Assembly: GCA_964354365.1 (NCBI GenBank)
Contig: CAYGZM010000043.1
Coordinates: 1 to 27,418, forward strand
Direction of reading: 5' to 3'
Source: CAYGZM01 sp964354365
GTDB lineage: Bacteria; Planctomycetota; Phycisphaerae; Sedimentisphaerales; Anaerobacaceae
DNA: 27,418 nucleotides
Shown here: piece by piece, positions 8,566 to 16,611 of the stretch
Layout of the letters: each line of letters opens with the position of its first letter
Position numbering within the stretch: position 1 is the first letter of the stretch
The notes under the pieces: generated by a model
What the model saw: only the letters and a program-made list of their open reading frames with translations
Database searches by the model: none
Told to the model about the DNA's origin: nothing
Program-made: the position numbers and the translations under genes

Positions 8566-11019
8566 TCAAGTGCCGCCGCCTGCTTCTTCTGCATTATGAA
8601 CGGCCGGGGCGACATTCTGAGTACGGCGAATATGGATTCCTGCTTTCGCAGGAATGACAGTACCAGAGGAGACATGACGTACCAATGAGGCTGTGCGTTT
8701 GGGTGGGGCGAGGTGGTTCAAGTATTCTTCGATGTTGGTATAGCCGTCACTATCGCGGTCTTTGGGAGCGTCGCTTGGGTCGTTCGGATCCAGGTCGTGC
8801 AGTTTTTCCCAATCATCGGACATTCCGTCGTGGTCCGCGTCAATGGGAGGCTCAGTGGACTTGAGAGGGGGCCAGCCGCCGACGTCCTGCTCATCGTCTA
8901 TGATTTTTCCTGTTCCGTCGATCACCTCGGCGACAATGCGGGCGTCCACAGGGTCTCGCTTTGGAAGCACGGCGCCGGCCCAGGCCAAAACGCGCTCGCA
9001 GGCCCTATTCGGGTCGTCCGTGGCGACCGGCGGGGCCGGTATCGGCTCTGATTGCTTGTAGGTCTGCAATTGTTTATCGGAGAATTTGTTGAAAGTCACG
9101 AGAGACCAGGGGTCCTTGGGGCGGAGACCGTTCATAGAATTGTCGGCGAAAAAAGCATTTGCGGAGTGGGTGCTTTCCGAGAATGCGAAATTCCCCGTTG
9201 AGTTTGTGCCGCGTTTGTAGTAGTTGCCTATGAAGTTCATTTTGGTGATGCTGTCGGTTCCGTTTGAGCCGTCGGCGTTGTAGCCCGCGGCGGAGCCGCC
9301 CCAGTTGTAAATCACGTTGTTGCGGAAGTCGAGGACGAAGCCATCGGGGTCCTTGCTGCTCGGATTGTAATTGCCCGGACGGGGCAGGCGGCCATGATGA
9401 TGAGCGTAGAGATTGTGATGGAATGTGTATCCGTTGCCCCATCCGCCGCGGATGAGTGAGCCGTAGCCGTGGGCGCCTTTGTGGTGCGCGGAGTTGTTGA
9501 GGCTTTCCGAGATGATGCACCACTGGACGGTGACATTTCCGAGCTGGCCGGAGGTGGAGGCGGAAAGCGTTTCATCGACCGACCAGCTTGCTGAGCAGTG
9601 GTCAACAATGATGTCGCGCCCGGCGGATATTGAGATGGCGTCGCTTTCGGATTTCGGGTTGTCGGCGGGCCGAACCCTAAGAAAGCGGACGACAACGTGG
9701 TCAGTGGAGATGCCGAGGGCATAGTTCTTCAGGCATATCCCGTCGCCCGGGGCGGTCTGCCCTGCGATTGTAATGTACGGGTTGCTGATGGACAGGCCCG
9801 ACTTCAGCTCGATATTGCCGGAGACGCGAAAGACGACGATTTGAGGCCCTTTGGCGCGGACGGCTTCCCGCAGGCTGCCGGGGCCGCTATCGTCAAGATT
9901 GGTTACTTCATAAGTCCTGCCGCCGCGTCCGCCCTGCGAGTAGGCGCCGAAGCCCTCGGCGCCGGGAAAGGCAGGGAGCCTGGCAGTGGGATTCGGTTTG
10001 GGAGCGCTGCCAGGCCGTTCATTCTTACAACAGTCAAAACGCTTCTCGAAATCGCGCAGGTACTCTTCCCGCCACTTGTTTACAGTCTTTGCACCGGCTC
10101 GCCCGGCTTCGGCCAGAGTTGGGTCAGGGTCATCGACGTACCAGTTCAGTCGGCCCTCTTTCTTTACGAATCTTCCGCCCCAGCTTTCTTTGGTCGGGTC
10201 CTCCGGCGTCCCTCGCAGGAGGTAGGAGACTGTCGGGGTGTCGCCCATCTTTATGCTGCCGTCTTTCAGCGTGGCGAAGTAGTCGCCGAGGGCGCCGCGG
10301 CCTTTGACGTGGGTGTCAACGAAGGATTTGTTTCCCAGGTCGCCGCCCTGCTCGCCGCCGACGTACCAGCCGCGGAAGGTAGTGTCATCGTGAATGAGCC
10401 AGGTATCAGGATGTCGCTCGTCGATGTATCTGAAGGCGTTTTGATCCTGCTTTTGGTTCCAGGAGGCAGTGAAGTGGACTCGGATTTTTTCCTTTATGGC
10501 GGGGTCATCATGCAGGGCCTGAGCGACGTCCGTAATAGCGCCCCAGACCAGCACGTACAGAGGCCGCTCGTCTTTTCTGTGTGCGCAGTGAATGATCCAT
10601 TTGGAGCCTTCGGTCGGCTCGCTGTAGCCCTTTTCGGGAGCCGGGTCTATCGCCCCCTGCTTCGATATTGAGCGAAGGTAGTCGGGGGCGGGGTATTTGT
10701 CCGACCAGGTTACCAGCTTGGCGAAGTCCCGCTCGTACACATCGATGACCTTGAGGATGTCCGCTTTTCGGCCTTTGCCCGGCGGCGAGGAAATAATGCC
10801 CTCGGTATCGAAGAGGTCGCAGTAGAGCAGATAGTGAATCATTGACTGAATATCGTCCTCGTCGCCGCCGCCGATGTCGCTCGAAATGAGAACTCTATAT
10901 CGGCTGCCCGCCAGTGCGCCGCCATCGAGGGCATACGCGGATGCTTGTGGGAAGGTGAGGCTTGCTGCGAGAGACAATAGCAGAACACTGATGACGCCAC
11001 AGCCGTTATGGTTTTTCAT
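8566..11019 (-). CDS. DUF1593 / pectate-lyase-like / Ca-repeat fusion enzyme
   Basis: An 817-aa secreted multidomain protein. Residues 1-30 form a signal peptide. Residues 42-300 match the nucleoside-hydrolase-like DUF1593 family, with an acidic SSDIGGGDEDD cluster (46-56) in place of the calcium-binding aspartates of nucleoside hydrolases. Residues 348-700 are a right-handed beta-helix of pectate-lyase type, opening LPAFPGAEGFGAYSQGGRGG and with IIVDHCSASWSVDE and YTFHHNLYAHHHGRLPR in the core. Residues 726-768 hold thrombospondin-type calcium repeats (DADHDGMSDDWE, DRDSDGYTNIEEY). The last 40 residues include TVIPAKAGIHIRR, the translation of a dispersed hairpin repeat. Start chosen at the ATG before the signal peptide, 35 bases after asnA; the longer in-frame start lies inside asnA. 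Both catalytic roles are family-based; cleavage of an acidic or pectin-like glycan is inferred. Confidence 0.7.
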   Translation of the reverse strand: MKNHNGCGVISVLLLSLAASLTFPQASAYALDGGALAGSRYRVLISSDIGGGDEDDIQSMIHYLLYCDLFDTEGIISSPPGKGRKADILKVIDVYERDFAKLVTWSDKYPAPDYLRSISKQGAIDPAPEKGYSEPTEGSKWIIHCAHRKDERPLYVLVWGAITDVAQALHDDPAIKEKIRVHFTASWNQKQDQNAFRYIDERHPDTWLIHDDTTFRGWYVGGEQGGDLGNKSFVDTHVKGRGALGDYFATLKDGSIKMGDTPTVSYLLRGTPEDPTKESWGGRFVKKEGRLNWYVDDPDPTLAEAGRAGAKTVNKWREEYLRDFEKRFDCCKNERPGSAPKPNPTARLPAFPGAEGFGAYSQGGRGGRTYEVTNLDDSGPGSLREAVRAKGPQIVVFRVSGNIELKSGLSISNPYITIAGQTAPGDGICLKNYALGISTDHVVVRFLRVRPADNPKSESDAISISAGRDIIVDHCSASWSVDETLSASTSGQLGNVTVQWCIISESLNNSAHHKGAHGYGSLIRGGWGNGYTFHHNLYAHHHGRLPRPGNYNPSSKDPDGFVLDFRNNVIYNWGGSAAGYNADGSNGTDSITKMNFIGNYYKRGTNSTGNFAFSESTHSANAFFADNSMNGLRPKDPWSLVTFNKFSDKQLQTYKQSEPIPAPPVATDDPNRACERVLAWAGAVLPKRDPVDARIVAEVIDGTGKIIDDEQDVGGWPPLKSTEPPIDADHDGMSDDWEKLHDLDPNDPSDAPKDRDSDGYTNIEEYLNHLAPPKRTASLVRHVSSGTVIPAKAGIHIRRTQNVAPAVHNAEEAGGGT
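8632..8660. repeat. Palindromic repeat inside a coding sequence
   Basis: ATTCCTGC (8636-8643) and GCAGGAAT (8648-8655) form a perfect 8-bp stem around TTTC, followed by GACAG. The same design (NGC-TTTC-GCN, then TGACA) recurs at 12395-12414. It lies within the 3' end of the lyase fusion gene and is translated as part of TVIPAKAGIHIRR. Confidence 0.75.
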
Positions 11020-11054
11020 AATACGACCGCTAAGAAAGTCTGGATTACTTATGC

Positions 11055-12185
11055 CTACTCGATCACGTGGATGTTCTTCTTTTTGCACATATCCTTTAGT
11101 ATCTTAGGCCAGACGGTGGCGCTTACCTCGCCGATGTGGGCCTTTTTGAGCAGGAGCATGAAGGTGCGTGACTGGCCGATGCCGCCGCCGATACTGAGGG
11201 GTATCTGGTTGTTCAAGATTGCCTTGTGGTACGGGAGCTTTAGGAAATCGAGCTGGCCGGAGATTTCGAGCTGTTTTTTGAGCGTTTCGGCGGTAACGCG
11301 GATGCCCATAGACGTCAGCTCGTGGCGTCGTTTTGTTACGGGATTCCAGACGAGAATATCGCCGTTGAGGCCGTGCATCGGCCTGCCGTCCTCGGAGGTG
11401 GTCTCTGTGACCCAGTCGTCGTAGTCGGCGGCCCTCATTTCGTGGGGGTAGCCGTCCTTTAGCACCCAGCCGATACCGTAAATGAAGACTGCGGGGTATT
11501 CCTGTACTATGGCCGTCTCTCGCTGCTTACGCGGCAGGTCGGGGAATTTGGCCAGGATGTCTTCGGCGTGGATAAATGTCAGCTCGTCCGGCATGTCGGG
11601 GTACTTGTCGGTTTTCAGGCGGGGGAACAATTTCTGGACGTGCATCTCGGCGCCCTTGAGGACCTTCCATATCTTCTGGACGACTTGCTTGAGGAGCTTT
11701 AAGTTGCGCTGGTCTTTGGTTATTGCGAGCTCCCAGTCCCACTGGTCCACATAAGCGCTGTGGTCGTGGTCGAGGAAGTAGTCCTTGCGAACGGCGTGCA
11801 TGTCGGTGAGCAGGCCCTCGCCGATGCCCATCCCGAATTGCCGCAGGGCGATGCGTTTCCACTTGGTTGCGGCCTGGACAACCTGGGCATCGATTGGGTT
11901 CTTATTGCGGTCGTTTGAGATGTGAAACTGGATTGGGGTGCGCGAGCCGTCGCGGTCGAGCAGGTCGTTGACGCCGCTGTCGATATCGACAATCAAAGGC
12001 ACGGTAACGCGGATTAGGTTGAGCTCTTTGCAGAGATTCTCCTCGATGTAATCCTTGGCTGCATAAATGGCGTTCTGGGTTTCCTTTGGTGAGAGCAGCG
12101 AGCTGTAATTCTGCGGGAGTATTTTCTCCAGCTCGGCATAATCGCCGATGCCCGGCCCGGCCAGGTCTGCTTTTTTATCTGCCAT
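11055..12185 (-). CDS. asnA: Aspartate-ammonia ligase (asparagine synthetase A)
   Basis: Makes asparagine from aspartate, ATP and free ammonia in the cytoplasm. At 376 aa it is slightly longer than the roughly 330 aa of the Escherichia coli enzyme, mainly through an N-terminal extension and an insert at about 190-215. Diagnostic class-II-synthetase-like motifs are present: HSAYVDQWDWEL (142-153), GLNGDILVWNP (272-282), and SIGGGIGQSRTFMLLLKK (331-348) followed by HIGEVSATVWP. GGAG sits ten bases before the ATG, and a weak promoter-like pair lies about 50-75 bases upstream. A repeat-filled gap separates it from the guaA-like gene. It sits just upstream of the enzyme block, so read-through into the lyase fusion (35-base gap) is possible. 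Family assignment is firm. Confidence 0.93.
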   Translation of the reverse strand: MADKKADLAGPGIGDYAELEKILPQNYSSLLSPKETQNAIYAAKDYIEENLCKELNLIRVTVPLIVDIDSGVNDLLDRDGSRTPIQFHISNDRNKNPIDAQVVQAATKWKRIALRQFGMGIGEGLLTDMHAVRKDYFLDHDHSAYVDQWDWELAITKDQRNLKLLKQVVQKIWKVLKGAEMHVQKLFPRLKTDKYPDMPDELTFIHAEDILAKFPDLPRKQRETAIVQEYPAVFIYGIGWVLKDGYPHEMRAADYDDWVTETTSEDGRPMHGLNGDILVWNPVTKRRHELTSMGIRVTAETLKKQLEISGQLDFLKLPYHKAILNNQIPLSIGGGIGQSRTFMLLLKKAHIGEVSATVWPKILKDMCKKKNIHVIE

Positions 12186-12232
12186 TGTGTTTGTCTCCTA
12201 AATAGCGGTTCAAAAATGGATTGCCGAGTTCC

Positions 12233-12261
12233 TATTATTGCTTTTGCTTAAACATATTCAA
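12233..12261 (-). promoter_or_regulatory. Candidate asnA promoter
   Basis: On the minus strand TTGAAT (12256-12261) is followed 17 bases later by ATAATA (12233-12238), a fair sigma-70-like pair about 50 bases before the asnA start. The region is A/T-rich and chance matches are likely, so this is tentative. Confidence 0.35.
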
Positions 12262-12324
12262 ACTGACCGGTTTTTAAGAAAACGGCACGATAAATCCTTA
12301 TGCGACAGCAATATAGCACAGTGT

Positions 12325-12419
12325 GTCATTCCCGCGAAACTTGTCCTCGACTCCGATCGGGGAGCGGGAATCCACTCACCCGCCACACTACTGGATACCT
12401 GCTTTCGCAGGTATGACAA
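12325..12419. repeat. Paired GTCAT palindromes, inverted
   Basis: The element opens GTCATTCCCGC and closes GCAGGTATGACA, so its ends are inverted copies of TGTCAT. Inside are two stems: ATTCCCGC (12328-12335) with GCGGGAAT (12364-12371) around a 28-base loop, and ATACCTGC (12395-12402) with GCAGGTAT (12407-12414) around TTTC. It fills much of the 254-base gap between the guaA-like gene and asnA and could end guaA transcription. No transposase is present, so it would be a non-autonomous or REP-type element. Confidence 0.7.
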
Positions 12420-12439
12420 GGCGAACCGGTCAGTATGAG

Positions 12440-13375
12440 TTAAACGTACTCTATTGTAGCGGGCGGCTTGGGAGTAAGATCATATAGGCAGCGGCTGACA
12501 TCCTCGATCTCGGTAACGATGCGGCTGCAGATACGGTTGAGCTTGTCCCAGGGCAGCTCGGTGGCGGTCGCGGTTCGGGCGTCGGTGCTCTGGACGCAGC
12601 GAACGACAACTATCCGCCCGAACCGGCGCTTATTGCCCACAATGCCGGTTGCGCGGTCGTTCAGCAGGACGGCCATATACTGGAATGCGCCGCTGTCGGC
12701 GAGCTCTTCTTCGACGATAGCCGTGGCGGCGCGGACGGTCGCCAGACGCTCTCGAGTCACTTCGCCGACGATTCTGGTCGCGAGGGCAGGGCCGGGGAAT
12801 GGAATGCGCTCGGCAATCTCTTTGGGCAGCTTCAGGAACCTGCAAACTTCGCGGACGCCATCCTTCCTGAGCGTCTTGAGCGGCTCGACAACGGCGTAGC
12901 CGTAAGCCTCCTGCGTATCGATGCCGATCTGGGCAAGGATATTGTGCTGACGCTTGATGCCGGCGACGGTCTCCTCGATGTCGGTCAAGATGGTTCCGTG
13001 GAACAAGAACTTTGCGCCTGATTCTTTTACAAGCCGGCCAAAGACCTTGGAGTAGAACGTGTCGGTGACTGCCTGCCGCTTTTCTTCGGGGTCGGTCACG
13101 CCGGCCAGTGCGGAGAGAAACTCCTCCTGGGCATCCACAAGCTCGACGGGGATTTTCATGCGTGCAAAGGTATCGACGACGCGCTTCGGCTCGCCCTGGC
13201 GCATCAGGGCGCTGTCAATAAAAACGGTTTTGAGGCGGTCGCCCAGGGCGCGGTGCCCGAGCATGGTCACGAGGGAGCTATCGACGCCGCCGCTGAGCGC
13301 ATTGATGGCCTTTGCATCACCCACGGTCCGTTTGATTTGAGCGATTTGTTCTTCGACGAATTTCTTACAGTCCAT
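12440..13375 (-). CDS. GMP synthase ATP-pyrophosphatase subunit, stand-alone
   Basis: A 311-aa protein matching only the C-terminal half of bacterial GuaA, the part that activates XMP with ATP and aminates it to GMP. The PP-loop SGGVDSS is at 28-34, the IPFPGPALATRIVGEV dimerisation segment at 191-206, and the terminal KPPATIEY at 303-310. There is no class-I glutaminase domain at all, as in archaeal two-subunit GMP synthases (GuaAb), so ammonia must come from a separate partner or from solution. Some conserved positions differ: the usual QGT..PD..ES stretch reads HGTILTDIEET and the SHHNV motif reads RQHNI. It is therefore divergent and might use another substrate. Start chosen at the second ATG because GGAGG lies five bases before it. 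Confidence 0.75.
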   Translation of the reverse strand: MDCKKFVEEQIAQIKRTVGDAKAINALSGGVDSSLVTMLGHRALGDRLKTVFIDSALMRQGEPKRVVDTFARMKIPVELVDAQEEFLSALAGVTDPEEKRQAVTDTFYSKVFGRLVKESGAKFLFHGTILTDIEETVAGIKRQHNILAQIGIDTQEAYGYAVVEPLKTLRKDGVREVCRFLKLPKEIAERIPFPGPALATRIVGEVTRERLATVRAATAIVEEELADSGAFQYMAVLLNDRATGIVGNKRRFGRIVVVRCVQSTDARTATATELPWDKLNRICSRIVTEIEDVSRCLYDLTPKPPATIEYV

Positions 13376-13380
13376 TGCGG

Positions 13381-13385
13381 CCTCC
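13381..13385 (-). promoter_or_regulatory. Ribosome-binding site fixing the guaA-like start
   Basis: GGAGG on the minus strand overlaps an upstream in-frame ATG and stands five bases before the ATG at 13375. This spacing favours the downstream start and shortens the protein by four residues. Confidence 0.7.
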
Positions 13386-13467
13386 ATGCAAATTCTTATT
13401 GGTTGTCCTGTAACCAGGCTCGATAGACGGCGGGGAATGTACCAGTCGGACCGGGGGCTGTCAAGAA

Positions 13468-14028
13468 TTATCGCAGATTTGCAGAGCTACATCTAATCGT
13501 AGGGCGGGCAAGCCTGGCATTTTGTATCTCGATGACCGAATCGAGGAGGTCTTTGTTTGTTCGACTCTTTTTTATGTTGAGGCTCCTGATTCCGGCCGGG
13601 ACGTCTGCAGATTCGACCTTGCGGAGGAACTCAACGAGCCGGTCGAGCGTCAGACCTTCGATGTCAATCTGAACAATGGTCTGGGAGTATTCGGGGCCAA
13701 GCGGCAGGACTTGCGGTTTGATTGTCGCTGCGTTCTTTTCAAGATCGGACCGGCTGATTAACGATTCGAGGAAAGGCAGCAGCTCGAAGGTCTCGCCCTG
13801 CGAGGCGACTTTTGCGCGCAGATCGCGGAGGCTGTCGCGAAGATAGATATATTCTTCCGCCGCTGCGCGGAGTTTTCGCAGCTCCTCCTGCTTCTGGGGA
13901 ATAACGCGTCTGAGCGTTTCGATTCTGCCCTTGGCCGGCTTGACCACAAGGGCGAAAAACGACCAGGCGACAGCAACAACCGCCAGGGCGGCGGCCAGGA
14001 CTTTTTCTCTTCGTGTCAGGCGTATCAT
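13468..14028 (-). CDS. gspM: Type II secretion protein M
   Basis: A 186-aa inner-membrane protein. After a short basic cytoplasmic tail (MIRLTRREK), one membrane segment spans 10-30, then a coiled-coil stretch (38-75) and a small ferredoxin-like periplasmic domain (80-160). This is the layout of GspM/PilO, which pairs with GspL and links the assembly platform to the ATPase. Sequence identity in this family is always low, so the call rests on topology and position: it is the last gsp gene and its ATG overlaps the gspL stop. The final 20 residues are low in structure. An 80-base gap follows before the guaA-like gene. Confidence 0.75.
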   Translation of the reverse strand: MIRLTRREKVLAAALAVVAVAWSFFALVVKPAKGRIETLRRVIPQKQEELRKLRAAAEEYIYLRDSLRDLRAKVASQGETFELLPFLESLISRSDLEKNAATIKPQVLPLGPEYSQTIVQIDIEGLTLDRLVEFLRKVESADVPAGIRSLNIKKSRTNKDLLDSVIEIQNARLARPTIRCSSANLR

Positions 14029-15560
14029 TTGTGCTCCTGCATCGCTAACGGTATCAGCATAGTAAATTGGACAAGGCCGGTCTGGGGGCGTTTCTGCGCA
14101 TCGACGTCAACCTGTCCGAAGCCGGGGACCTGCTGCAAAAGCCGCTGCCATTCATAGACGGACTCGAACGAATCGCAGGCGCCGATGATGCGAACGGAAT
14201 CAGCCGTGATCAACAGGTCGTCCACGTCGAGCGGCTTGCCCGCCGCGGCGGGCTGGCCCGGGGCATTGGCGGTTATGGTTCGCAGGATTTCAAGAGGGCG
14301 CATGCCGGTGGGATAGAAGGAATCGAAAAGCCGGCAATCCTTGCGAAAAGACTCGAGCTTCTGCTCCAGCTGGGCAAGCGGGCTTACGATATTCTGCTCC
14401 TCCGGCAAGGCGGCTCGGAAGGTTTCATGTATCCGGTCTTTCACATCCGCATAAGCGGCTTCGAGACGCCGGAGCTGTACGAATAGGCCAACCAACAGAA
14501 ATACAACGATCGCTGCTGCGAGAAATGTATGAGTTAAGAGCTCTCTTTTGACGTTGATGGGCACTTTTTTATCATCGCTGTCAACATCAAGAAAATTGAT
14601 GCCTTTGGTTTGGTCAGGCGCAATGAGACGCAAAGCAAGACCCTCGGCAACACAGGCTGACGGGGCGGTCTTCTGGTCGGGTGCAGCCTCCACTGCGGCG
14701 TAGGGATCGACAACGGTGACGCAGCAATCGAGGGCTTGTTCAACGAGCGATTTGAGATAGACGGGGTCCGCGTCCGTCGTAATCAGGAACACCCCCGTAT
14801 TCGGCTCAATAGCGGACCCGAATACCCTGTGCCAGGTAATGCGGGCTTCGCGTGAGATAATTTCGGCAAGGGCATCACCAGTCGAATCAACGTGGCGCTG
14901 GCCATCCCTTGCGGGATTTTCGCCGCAAGCCAGGGCAATTGGGATATTCCTGACAATGAGGACGTCATTGTCGCAGATGACGGCAAGGGTGAGGCAGGAT
15001 TCATCCACATCGACAATTACGGCCCGGCCGGTCTTAATTTCGGGGTGATTGATCGCAACGGTGGAATACGCTGCAAAAATGGGCGCGTCCACAAGCTGGG
15101 GGTGAATCTTCGCCTGGGCAAAGATGTTGAGTCTTTCGTTCAGCGATTCTCTGCTCACGGCGGCGGTAAGAACGGAATACTTGCCGTCGGAAGACGGGTG
15201 ATAAGAACAGACTTGAGCAACAATCTGCTCCGGCGGTATCGGAAAGCTATTCTCCAACGCGGAAGAGCCTCCACGAAGGGGGCCTGCGGCCTGTCGGGGG
15301 AAGCTGTCGAGTCCGGCGGCGTCGGTCTGGATGATTCGAAAGAAGACGGCATCGTGCGGCATTGAGACGGCCACGGCTGCGCGCCTGTCAAAACCGAATT
15401 TGGCAAAGAGGCAGCGCAATATCTCGGGCAGAGAATCCGAGGCGCGGCGGGTCTGCGTGCTGAAGGCCTTCTCAATGCGGAAACCTCCCGACGCGCCGAC
15501 GATTTGCACCGCACGCACATAGACCGGGCCAATATCAATGCCGATACATCGTTTAACCAT
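14025..15560 (-). CDS. gspL: Type II secretion protein L (PilM/PilN-like)
   Basis: A 511-aa bitopic membrane protein. Residues 3-330 form an actin-like (PilM-type) cytoplasmic domain opening CIGIDIGPVYVRAVQI and with a VIVDVDESCLTLAV strand at 181-194. A membrane segment spans about 343-362, a coiled coil 363-405, and a small PilN-like periplasmic domain about 415-505. Longer than many GspL proteins (near 400 aa), it looks like PilM and PilN joined, as is usual for GspL. In the T2SS this protein binds the ATPase GspE and couples it to GspM and GspF. CGGAG about nine bases before the ATG supports the start. It follows gspK after 56 bases and overlaps gspM by four. Confidence 0.85.
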   Translation of the reverse strand: MVKRCIGIDIGPVYVRAVQIVGASGGFRIEKAFSTQTRRASDSLPEILRCLFAKFGFDRRAAVAVSMPHDAVFFRIIQTDAAGLDSFPRQAAGPLRGGSSALENSFPIPPEQIVAQVCSYHPSSDGKYSVLTAAVSRESLNERLNIFAQAKIHPQLVDAPIFAAYSTVAINHPEIKTGRAVIVDVDESCLTLAVICDNDVLIVRNIPIALACGENPARDGQRHVDSTGDALAEIISREARITWHRVFGSAIEPNTGVFLITTDADPVYLKSLVEQALDCCVTVVDPYAAVEAAPDQKTAPSACVAEGLALRLIAPDQTKGINFLDVDSDDKKVPINVKRELLTHTFLAAAIVVFLLVGLFVQLRRLEAAYADVKDRIHETFRAALPEEQNIVSPLAQLEQKLESFRKDCRLFDSFYPTGMRPLEILRTITANAPGQPAAAGKPLDVDDLLITADSVRIIGACDSFESVYEWQRLLQQVPGFGQVDVDAQKRPQTGLVQFTMLIPLAMQEHK

Positions 15561-15616
15561 TATGTTGTCTCCGAGTCTGCATCATACAAAGGTCGCTATC
15601 TTCTTAACTCTGCTCC

Positions 15617-16585
15617 TTAGAGCTCTTTGTAAAAAATGACATCAACGTTTTTGGCGGCCGTGTTGTTTCGAACCAGCGCGACCACAGTGGAGCTGATTTT
15701 GCCGACGGTTCCCCGTGCGGCGACCTGGTAGTATTGGTCTGTGGACCGGACGGCGGCAGTCTCCTTGATCGCGTTGTAGATGGCGTCGGTCATTCCGGGT
15801 ACGTCGCGCAGCTCGGTAAGGCTGCCGAAGGGCTTGCCTTCGCGCCGGTCGATAATCATCCGCGCCAAGGCGGGGTCCATCTTCTCCGAGAGGCTTTCGA
15901 TTACGAGCTTTGGGGCACAATTGATATTGACCTTGCCGTCGCCTTTCACCGTTACGCAGTCCCGGATACGGTCGAATATGTATGGCGTTATTCCTTTGAC
16001 GAGCACAAGCTCCTCGGTCGTATCGAGCGGGCCGTTCTTGGAGTGATACGGGGGCGCGAGGTCGCTGTAATAATCCGACTCGGCGCCCAGGTTGTCGTGC
16101 TCTACAAAGGGCAGAAGCGTCGTTTCCTCGTCGCTATCGGTCCAGTCGATAATGGAAGGGACCAGGCCGTAGCCAATACGGGAATCGCTCAAGTCCCGCC
16201 GGTTGAGCAGATCGATAAGCCGAAGCAACTGGTCGATTCTGGTGCGGTCCGGCGCGCCCGTTTTGGTCTTGAGCAGATTGAGATTCAGCTTGCCGCTCTC
16301 TTCGGTAACGGTTATCGAGCAGACGCCTTCGGCGAGAGAGAGGGGCATTTGGCCGGCCAGCAGACCGGACAGTTTGCCGTTTGCACGAAAATCGCCGGTG
16401 CTCTTGAGCGCCGCAATTGCAACATTCAGGCCCGCTCTTGCGCAATTCAGCGCCTGCGCCGATCTTTTCATATCGTCAACTGCAAGCAGCTCGGCGCGCG
16501 ACTCGCGGTTGAAGCCAAACAGCAGGACACCAAGCATTATTATCATGCAGAGGACCACTACAATCACAAATCCCTTTCGATTCAT
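15617..16585 (-). CDS. gspK: Type II secretion minor pseudopilin K
   Basis: The large minor pseudopilin that caps the pseudopilus tip with GspI and GspJ. The N-terminus MNRKG/FVIVVVLCMIIMLG is a short class III leader plus the hydrophobic helix, but without the Glu at +5 that marks major pseudopilins, a known trait of GspK. The globular part contains SITVTEESGKLNLNLL, WTDSDEE and a helix-hairpin-helix-like FGSLTELRDVPGM segment. Length of 322 aa fits the family. Start chosen at 16585, where GGAG lies five bases upstream and gives the usual short leader. An earlier ATG at 16612 shares bases with the gspJ stop (TGATG) and would give a 14-residue leader; both may be used. Confidence 0.9.
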   Translation of the reverse strand: MNRKGFVIVVVLCMIIMLGVLLFGFNRESRAELLAVDDMKRSAQALNCARAGLNVAIAALKSTGDFRANGKLSGLLAGQMPLSLAEGVCSITVTEESGKLNLNLLKTKTGAPDRTRIDQLLRLIDLLNRRDLSDSRIGYGLVPSIIDWTDSDEETTLLPFVEHDNLGAESDYYSDLAPPYHSKNGPLDTTEELVLVKGITPYIFDRIRDCVTVKGDGKVNINCAPKLVIESLSEKMDPALARMIIDRREGKPFGSLTELRDVPGMTDAIYNAIKETAAVRSTDQYYQVAARGTVGKISSTVVALVRNNTAAKNVDVIFYKEL

Positions 16586-16611
16586 TCTTTCTCCGTTACT
16601 GATGAGTTTCA

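Noticed and set aside
9697..10671. 324-codon plus-strand open frame over the lyase fusion
   Set aside because: Antisense to both the DUF1593-like and lyase domains, which are well supported.
12325..12419. CRISPR array or tRNA gene
   Set aside because: Only two unequal hairpins with inverted ends; no regular spacer pattern and no cloverleaf.
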